This document shows positions 52,043-57,864 of a DNA stretch of 57,864 nucleotides, in pieces. This DNA comes from CAZOHG01 sp964579725 (GTDB lineage: Bacteria > Zhuqueibacterota > JdFR-76 > BMS3Abin05): assembly GCA_964579725.1 (NCBI GenBank), contig CAZOHG010000019.1:1-57864 (forward strand), written 5' to 3'. The first letter of the stretch is position 1. Every line of letters begins with the position of its first letter. Both the position numbers and the translations under genes were made by a program. The notes beneath the pieces are model-generated. The model was not told where the DNA came from, did not search any database, and saw only the letters and a list, made by a program, of their open reading frames with translations.

Positions 52043-52888
52043 TTACTGAGTAAAAACGATGACCTTTTGATCCTGGTTCAGCGACCCCAAAACCCCCAAT
52101 CCGTTTTTGACATTAAAATCCTTTTGTGTCAGACAGGCAGAAAAGAATTTTTCGCGGAGAGAAAAATAATGTACGTACTGTTGGTCCACGGCCTGCACGT
52201 CCAGCCAGAGGGTGTCTCCGACCATCGGGGCAAAATCACTGAAAAAAATATCGTAGTGATTGGTATTTTTGTCCAACCATTCTTCGTCCTCGGCAATGTA
52301 AGCAATGGATTGGCTGCGCCGAATCTCAATTCGGTAGCCTGCGGCACCGGCCGCCTTTTTCCACTTCACGTGCACTCTTCCCGACGCAAGGGAAACTGTG
52401 GAAGTCGTCGGTTCCAGAATAACCGGTTTTTCGGGAACGGTCGTTGAGGCCGAAATCGGTTCGTACCCAGCGGCCGTCACGCGTACGGTGTAGGTTTTCC
52501 CCGCTTGAACCGGATTTTTTTTCTGGTCGAAGGAATAAATCGGCGTGGTTGCTTCGAATTCACCTCCTTGAGGCGTGTAAATTCCCTGGCGGAAATCCCC
52601 CACCTTTTCCAATTGAATCGAATCGAGAAAAATGTGTGCCTGCGTCATCGGCAACAAAATCAAACGCTCGTTTTTTTTCAATGTGCGCTGCACGACCAAA
52701 AAATTGTACCGAAGAGTGGGGTAAAGAAATTTTTGTGGAAGCGAGTAGCTTCCCGGCGCCAAAACGCCGAAAACAACCAACTGAGGTTGGTACTTTTCGG
52801 AAGGCAGTTGAGGATTTTGGCTGCAAGCCAAACCGAAAACAGCCGCTCCTAAAAGACCGAAAATAATCTGCGTTATTTTTTTTCTCAT
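52043..52888 (-). CDS. DUF4249-like lipoprotein paired with a TonB receptor
   Basis: This 281-residue protein has a lipoprotein signal ending GLAC (lipidated Cys22). The N-terminal strand YQPQLVVFGVLAPGS and the beta-sandwich PVQAGKTYTVRVTAAGYEPISASTTVPE are typical of DUF4249. A later segment (about 170-250) has a fibronectin-like look. Such proteins usually accompany TonB-dependent receptors in FCB bacteria, as here: it starts 13 nt after the receptor stop. Molecular function is not known. I use the ATG at 52888. Confidence 0.75.
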   Translation of the reverse strand: MRKKITQIIFGLLGAAVFGLACSQNPQLPSEKYQPQLVVFGVLAPGSYSLPQKFLYPTLRYNFLVVQRTLKKNERLILLPMTQAHIFLDSIQLEKVGDFRQGIYTPQGGEFEATTPIYSFDQKKNPVQAGKTYTVRVTAAGYEPISASTTVPEKPVILEPTTSTVSLASGRVHVKWKKAAGAAGYRIEIRRSQSIAYIAEDEEWLDKNTNHYDIFFSDFAPMVGDTLWLDVQAVDQQYVHYFSLREKFFSACLTQKDFNVKNGLGVLGSLNQDQKVIVFTQ

Positions 52889-52901
52889 TTGAATGCTCGC
52901 T

Positions 52902-55154
52902 CTAAAAATCAATGTGAACACCCACCGTCGGAAAAATCGGCAGGCCCTGCATGGCTTCCCTCTCCTGAGGCATGCCCATGTTTTCCATGGAAAAATAGTA
53001 GAAAAAAACATTGCGGCGATTCAACAGATTCACAATCTGAAAATAGGGCTGAATGTGAAAACCCCGGCGCCGGGTTGATTCCCACTTGAAAGAAACGTCC
53101 ACCCGCTGGTAAGGTGGGTAGCGGGCGTTGTTTTTGTGATCAACAAGGCAGCGGTACGTCACCTCGCCATCCTCCTGAATGAGCGGCACGACGCCAATCG
53201 GCTCGGTAAAGGGATTCCCCGTGCTCACCACGTAATTTAAGCCGAAGCGGATGTGACGGGTAAGGGGCCATGAAAAGGTTGCCGTCAGACTGTGCCGCCG
53301 ATCGAAGCTGGCCGGGAACCAATCCTGTTGAGTGGGAATGTCGGGGAAGCGCCGCTGAACATAGGAAAAACTGTAGCCCAACCAGCCAAACCAATTTCCC
53401 ACATCCTTTTTAATCAGCAATTCCAATCCGAAACTGCGCGCTTGGCCCGGCCAAAAAATCGATTCGTTTTGCAGCTTTTCTTGCGACATTTTCGGGTAAA
53501 AGGAAAGAATATTTTTCATCCATTTTGCGTAGCCTTCCACCGAAATCGAAGCCAACGGCCAAATGCGCGTTTCCACCCCCAGCACAACATGGTTGGCTTC
53601 CACAGGTTTTTGGTTTTTGTTCAACGGAACCCAAATATCGAACAAGCGGAAATGGATGAGTTCTTCAAGATCAAAGGTCGTTAAGAACTGGGAAAAGTGC
53701 CCTGCCGCAAATTTAAATTGGTAAACGGGGTTCAGCCGGTAGCGCAGATTGAAACGCGGTTCCCACACCAGGCGATTGCCTCGGTTGTAAAAACTCAACC
53801 GAAGCCCGGGTTGTGCCGTCCATTTGCCAAGGGCTATTTTGTCCTGCACAAAACCCGCCCAGTACCGGGGCAAAATTGTAATGTCAAGGTATTTGTTCAG
53901 GCGATCGCGCACAAGGGTTTGAAACGTGAAGCCTGTCTCTTCTATCCCGCCTTCAATTTCGTGGCGTTTTCCGCGGAAGTAGGTCAGGTACGACTTCAGA
54001 GAAAAATCCGTAATTGTGTTTCGCGCCTCCATCCAATCCTCATTGGTGCGGAATTCCTGCGAAATAATAAACCGGCTGCCCGAGAGAATGGTTTGTACCA
54101 AAAGATTGGGGCGAAGAATTCCCCGCCACCGCACCCCCAGTGTGCGGTTTCCCCAGTGGAAGTCAAATTTGTCCGAAGAGGTTTCGTCGCCTTTGGGGCG
54201 CAGAACATCGTTGCCAAAAAATCCCATGAAGGTAAGGGTGTGATTGGGAGAAATGTCTACATTCATTTTTCCCTGAAAATCGTAAAAATAGTAGGGGAAA
54301 TTTCCTCTAAAGGCCTGCACAATTTTGTCAAAATAGGTCCGGCGAGCCGCAATGGAAAAAGAGCCCCTCGGAATGGGACCTTCAAGCAAGCATTTGGAAC
54401 TGAGCAAACTCACATCGGCCGTGGCGTCGTAGTGGTTGCGGTTGCCGTCTTTGGTAATCACACGCAGCACTGAAGCGTTCCGATTGCCGTATTTGGCGGC
54501 AAAACCACCCGCCTGAAAATCGACTTCCTTAACGGCGTCGGTGTTGAATGTGCTGAAAAGGCCGAAAAGATGGTAGGGGTTGTACACCGTAATGCCGTCC
54601 AAAAGCGTGAGATTTTCAGAAGGGTCGCTGCCGCGCACGTAGAGGGCGGCATTGTAATCGCCAGAACTCTTCACGGAAGGTAACAATTGAAGGGCGCGAA
54701 AAATGTCGGACTCCAAAAAAGCAGGCATTTTTTGAAGCTCACGAGGAGAAATGGTAACGGTACTCGGTTCGACGGCACGATTCAAGTGGCGCTCCGCTTC
54801 AGCCGTAACATGTACCTGCCCCAATTGGAGAACTGTTCTTTGCAGCTTTACGTGAATAACCCGTCTCTCGCCCGAACGCAGTCGAATGGGGATTTTTTGC
54901 GTGCGAAATCCAATATATTGAAACACGACCCTGTACCGGCCTGCGGGAATTCCTGAAATGACGAAAAATCCGCTGGTGTTCGTGGCAGCTCCCAGTCGGG
55001 TATTTTCCAGAAAAACATTCACACCAATGAGGGGTTCACCGCTGGTGGAATCGGACACGGTTCCCGAAAGGGTCCCCAATGGTTGAGCGTCTAAAGGGGA
55101 AACAAAAAGAAAAATAAACCATCCGAACCAGAGGAAACGAAATAGAATTCGCAT
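52902..55154 (-). CDS. TonB-dependent outer-membrane receptor with carboxypeptidase-like N-domain
   Basis: This 750-residue protein has a signal peptide (about 1-23). A carboxypeptidase-regulatory-like domain follows (about 27-105, LSGTVSDSTSGEPLIGVNVFLENT), then a plug (about 110-230, LYVRGSDPSENLTLLDGI) and a beta-barrel ending in hydrophobic VGVHIDF. No long TonB box is obvious. Substrate is unknown. It is co-transcribed with the DUF4249 lipoprotein. I chose the ATG at 55154; the ribosome site is weak and an ATG at 55190 would add 12 residues. Confidence 0.9.
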   Translation of the reverse strand: MRILFRFLWFGWFIFLFVSPLDAQPLGTLSGTVSDSTSGEPLIGVNVFLENTRLGAATNTSGFFVISGIPAGRYRVVFQYIGFRTQKIPIRLRSGERRVIHVKLQRTVLQLGQVHVTAEAERHLNRAVEPSTVTISPRELQKMPAFLESDIFRALQLLPSVKSSGDYNAALYVRGSDPSENLTLLDGITVYNPYHLFGLFSTFNTDAVKEVDFQAGGFAAKYGNRNASVLRVITKDGNRNHYDATADVSLLSSKCLLEGPIPRGSFSIAARRTYFDKIVQAFRGNFPYYFYDFQGKMNVDISPNHTLTFMGFFGNDVLRPKGDETSSDKFDFHWGNRTLGVRWRGILRPNLLVQTILSGSRFIISQEFRTNEDWMEARNTITDFSLKSYLTYFRGKRHEIEGGIEETGFTFQTLVRDRLNKYLDITILPRYWAGFVQDKIALGKWTAQPGLRLSFYNRGNRLVWEPRFNLRYRLNPVYQFKFAAGHFSQFLTTFDLEELIHFRLFDIWVPLNKNQKPVEANHVVLGVETRIWPLASISVEGYAKWMKNILSFYPKMSQEKLQNESIFWPGQARSFGLELLIKKDVGNWFGWLGYSFSYVQRRFPDIPTQQDWFPASFDRRHSLTATFSWPLTRHIRFGLNYVVSTGNPFTEPIGVVPLIQEDGEVTYRCLVDHKNNARYPPYQRVDVSFKWESTRRRGFHIQPYFQIVNLLNRRNVFFYYFSMENMGMPQEREAMQGLPIFPTVGVHIDF

Positions 55155-55432
55155 AAAAGATTCCGAAAAGGGAAAGTAAAAAAATGACAAAATATTTACG
55201 TCAATTTCGGGAGACGCAGCGTTTTGGTCGCAGCCCTTACTTTTTCCTCAAATAAAAAAATCACACCTGTTTCGATAAAACAAAGGTTCATTTCACCCCA
55301 AAATTTGCGCTCTTTGTCCCGTGCGTACCCCTGCGGTCTTTTGTAGCCAGAGACATTTAAAAAACAAAAAATGCCTTTGCCGTGAAAACGCACCCCCTAA
55401 AACCGTGTTTTTCAACTGTCCCGCACCCAACG

Positions 55433-55831
55433 TCAAGTAGCGGACGGAGGTGCTTTATCTGAGACGGGCGGTTCTTCTTTCCAGCGGATGAATTTCCCGC
55501 GCTCCAATTGCTGAAAAAACAAACCGAGGCGGTCGAATACCGGTTCGACCGCCTCGCCAAAACGTTCCCGCAAAATCATTCCGATTGCGTACACGGTGTG
55601 TTTTCCGTCGATGAAACGCCATACAAAGCTCCCGAATTCATCCAAATTTACGTAGTAATTGGGATTTTTCATGGTGGCTTTGATTTTGCGCCCAAGCCAG
55701 TGATCTCCAAATTTGGGAACCAAAAGGCGAATTTTCCCCTCACCGGCTTCCTCCCACTCTCGCGTCTGCTCCGGAATCAAATCAAGCAGATTTTTGGGCT
55801 CGACGGGTTCTTTTCTCTTTTTAAGCCGCAC
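55433..55831 (-). CDS. PqqD-like (RRE-fold) protein coupled to an OPT transporter
   Basis: This 132-residue protein has the PqqD pattern in its second half (about 60-120): YYVNLDEFGSFVWRFIDGKHTVYAIGMILRERFG and RLGLFFQQLERGKFIRW. PqqD/RRE domains bind precursor peptides in RiPP pathways. The N-terminal 55 residues are charged and unassigned. The GTG start lies inside the transporter gene (11-nt overlap), so expression is coupled. No radical-SAM enzyme or precursor gene is in view. A role as peptide handler for the transporter is inference. Confidence 0.75.
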   Translation of the reverse strand: MRLKKRKEPVEPKNLLDLIPEQTREWEEAGEGKIRLLVPKFGDHWLGRKIKATMKNPNYYVNLDEFGSFVWRFIDGKHTVYAIGMILRERFGEAVEPVFDRLGLFFQQLERGKFIRWKEEPPVSDKAPPSAT

Positions 55832-57794
55832 GTGACGTTCTCCGCAGCGGAATGGTAATCATCATGTAGTACAAAATCGGGAAAACAAGCAACCCAATCC
55901 AGGGTGATTTGCTAATGACGGGCAAATTCACGTGGGCCAAATACAGACCGGCCAAAATCACCCCAGTAAGCGCCTCTCCGGCTACAAGCCCCGAAGCTAC
56001 CAATATTCCTGTATTTTCAGTGAACTCCTTTTGGGCTTCCGTGAAACCTTTTTTCTTCATGAGCCCTTGAAGCGCCCATTTAAATAGACCGCCCACCCAA
56101 ATGGCTGCCGTTGTCTGAAAGGGCAGGTACATGCCTACCGCAATGAGCATGGGTGAAGGCGAATCGATTAAAATAAGTCCCACGGCGAACATCATGCCCA
56201 CGATCACCAAAGGCCAGGCCATGTGCCCACCGACGATTCCCTTGGCCATGAGCGCCATAAGACCGGCTTGGGGTGCGGGAAGCAGTTCACCTCCAATGCC
56301 GCCGGGTGTCGCCTGGTCCAAAATCGTGATTGGCCACACCATGACGACCGAAGCGGCCATGACGCCAATTATTTCGCCCAACTCCATTTTCCACGGGGTA
56401 CCGCCTAAAATGTGCCCCACTTTCAAATCCTGCATCATGTCTCCGGCAATGCCAGCCATGACACACACCACGGCGGCCACGCCTAACACCGCCGCCACAC
56501 CATGTTGGCCCGTTACACCCAGTGCCACCATGAGCAAAGCTGCCACAATGAGGGTGGAAAGGGTTAGGCCCGAAATCGGGTTGCTGGAACTGCCAATAAT
56601 ACCAACCAAATAACCGGCAACAGCGGCAAATAAAAAGCCCAGAACCAACATGACCAGCGTGGCGACAATCGCACTGCCAAAATTGGCCGTAAAATGATTG
56701 TAAATCACGATCATGGGAATAGCCAGTACCAAAACGGCGATGATAATTTCAGTGAACGGCAAATCTTTTTCCAGCCGATTTTTAGTATCTTCACCGCCCT
56801 GTCGGGCCAATTTGGCATCGGCCAAACCTTTAGAAATTCCCGAAACCAAAGAGCTTCGGAGTTTCCAGAGGGTGTAAAAAGCCCCCACCAACATGGCCCC
56901 TACGGCAATGGGTCGGATTTGGTAGTACCAGACGGCATTTCCAATTGCGTACCAATTGGAAGGCCCGCCCTGCGTAACCATTCCGGCCAGATTGGTGTTG
57001 AAAAAGGTAGCAAGTGGAATGAGCAACAGCCATCCAAACACGCCACCGGAAAAGGTAATGTTCGCCAGGCGGGGACCAATAATGTACCCAACACCCATCA
57101 ATGCGGGCGAGGCTGCGGGGGATTTCCAAAAAATGCCGCCGCCGTAGGTGACGGCTTTTCCCAACTTGCCGCCTTCTCCGTTAAAAAGCTGCATGACCGA
57201 TTGTTTAAATCGAATAAAGCCGCCGAAGTTTTCCACAAAGATTTGAATTCCTCGGCTGTTTTTGAACAACTCGAGGAGTGAAGCAAGACCCATTGCCCCG
57301 AACACATACGAAGCACCCGATTGCCCTTTTTGTCCGGCCTTGACGATTTCGGCACACGCTACACTTTCGGGAAAAGGCAGATCCGCTTCCTCCACAAGGG
57401 TCCGCCTGAGTAAAACCACAAAAAGAACGCCGAGTGTCCCTCCCACGAACATAATGGCCGTACTGGCCCAATAATGCAGATGGTCCCACACGCCCGAAAG
57501 CAAAAAGGCCGGAATTGTAAAAATGGCTCCCGCCACCAGAGCTTCACCCACAGAGGCGGTGGTTCGGGCCAGGTTTTCTTCCAGAATGCTACCTTTAAAC
57601 GGACGTAAAACCGCAATGGCAATCACTGCCGCCGGGAATGTGGCAGCAACCGTCATACCCGCCTTCATGCCCACGTAGGCGTTGGCTGCTCCTAATAAAA
57701 CGGCCAGCAAAACACCCAAAATAATGGCTTTCGGCGTGAACTCCCGCAGGGAAGTCACAACAGGCACATAAGGTTTGAACTCTTTGTTTGCCAT
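55821..57794 (-). CDS. OPT-family oligopeptide transporter
   Basis: This 657-residue membrane protein has about 14-16 hydrophobic helices and OPT motifs: the N-terminal KAIILGVLLAVLLGAANAYVGMKAGM, GSSSNPISGLTLSTL and GGTPWKMELGE. OPT proteins import oligopeptides or metal-peptide complexes using the proton gradient. GAGGAGG lies 6-7 nt before the ATG at 57794. The next gene, PqqD-like, overlaps its end. Upstream sequence to the window edge shows no gene. Confidence 0.92.
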   Translation of the reverse strand: MANKEFKPYVPVVTSLREFTPKAIILGVLLAVLLGAANAYVGMKAGMTVAATFPAAVIAIAVLRPFKGSILEENLARTTASVGEALVAGAIFTIPAFLLSGVWDHLHYWASTAIMFVGGTLGVLFVVLLRRTLVEEADLPFPESVACAEIVKAGQKGQSGASYVFGAMGLASLLELFKNSRGIQIFVENFGGFIRFKQSVMQLFNGEGGKLGKAVTYGGGIFWKSPAASPALMGVGYIIGPRLANITFSGGVFGWLLLIPLATFFNTNLAGMVTQGGPSNWYAIGNAVWYYQIRPIAVGAMLVGAFYTLWKLRSSLVSGISKGLADAKLARQGGEDTKNRLEKDLPFTEIIIAVLVLAIPMIVIYNHFTANFGSAIVATLVMLVLGFLFAAVAGYLVGIIGSSSNPISGLTLSTLIVAALLMVALGVTGQHGVAAVLGVAAVVCVMAGIAGDMMQDLKVGHILGGTPWKMELGEIIGVMAASVVMVWPITILDQATPGGIGGELLPAPQAGLMALMAKGIVGGHMAWPLVIVGMMFAVGLILIDSPSPMLIAVGMYLPFQTTAAIWVGGLFKWALQGLMKKKGFTEAQKEFTENTGILVASGLVAGEALTGVILAGLYLAHVNLPVISKSPWIGLLVFPILYYMMITIPLRRTSRAA

Positions 57795-57864
57795 AAACAC
57801 CCTCCTCATTTTAGGTTGAAAAGACAATCCGCTGCATTCGGAAATGTTATTCCATTTCAATCAC

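Noticed and set aside
1..57864. tRNA, rRNA, CRISPR, insertion sequence or prophage
   Set aside because: I looked in the spacers for T-arm-like sequences, regularly spaced repeats, transposase motifs and phage genes and saw none. A covariance-model search would be decisive for RNAs.

Overview
The window reads as chromosomal DNA of a Gram-negative bacterium of the FCB superphylum. A Calditrichota/KSB1-like lineage is my best guess, but this is inference. The evidence is a TonB-dependent receptor paired with a DUF4249-type lipoprotein, two secreted enzymes ending in type IX secretion (T9SS)-type sorting domains, large TPR lipoproteins, LPS heptosyltransferases with a LapA/LapB module, and a two-gene SUF-like Fe-S system. 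I found no tRNA, rRNA, CRISPR array, insertion sequence or prophage. Nearly all genes lie on the minus strand in tightly packed operons with many 4-nt stop/start overlaps. Only four supported genes are on the plus strand.

Layout: 1-7177 holds pyrD (partial) and pyrK, a TPR lipoprotein and a class III sirtuin, then an SMS/SUF minimal Fe-S operon (ATPase plus scaffold) with a thioredoxin-like lipoprotein and PlsC. 7645-13255 is a beta-oxidation operon in the order fadN-fadA-fadE. 13851-18799 carries NAD(P)HX epimerase, a secreted parvulin, a PfkB kinase, an unknown protein, GalU and a plant-type glucuronokinase homologue. 18918-25561 is one long operon: STAS protein, biotin carboxylase, biotin carrier, FmdB zinc ribbon, UvrD-like helicase and a methylmalonyl-CoA-mutase-type catalytic subunit. 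A promoter and an intrinsic terminator lie ahead of its first gene. 25575-29197 holds an M16 peptidase, a zinc-ribbon membrane protein and a nitroreductase. 29435-37609 holds the carboxyltransferase subunit, a B12-binding mutase subunit, a second mutase with isobutyryl-CoA-mutase-type residues, MeaB and three LPS glycosyltransferases. 37986-38330 is a plus-strand pair of tiny genes behind a sigma-54-like promoter. 38332-44069 holds a SPOR protein, lapB, lapA, miaB, a lipoprotein, a nuclease and a SlyD-type isomerase. 44612-48484 is the plus-strand sulfatase/esterase pair. 48707-55154 holds two Gfo/Idh/MocA dehydrogenases, a sugar isomerase, a DUF4249 lipoprotein and a TonB receptor. 55433-57794 holds a PqqD-like protein coupled to an OPT oligopeptide transporter.

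Metabolic reading: the fad operon yields acetyl-, propionyl- and butyryl-CoA. The split carboxylase makes methylmalonyl-CoA, the mutase at 18918-20576 turns that into succinyl-CoA, and the mutase at 31738-33399 is predicted to interconvert butyryl- and isobutyryl-CoA. Only one B12-binding subunit is in view. A second theme is cell-surface and sugar work: glucuronate activation, LPS building, secreted sulfatase and esterase, and a TonB uptake pair. The items most worth checking are the two mutases sharing one small subunit, the glucuronokinase-GalU pair, the sigma-54-like mini-operon, the Tat-signal protein with a T9SS-type tail, and the PqqD-OPT coupling.
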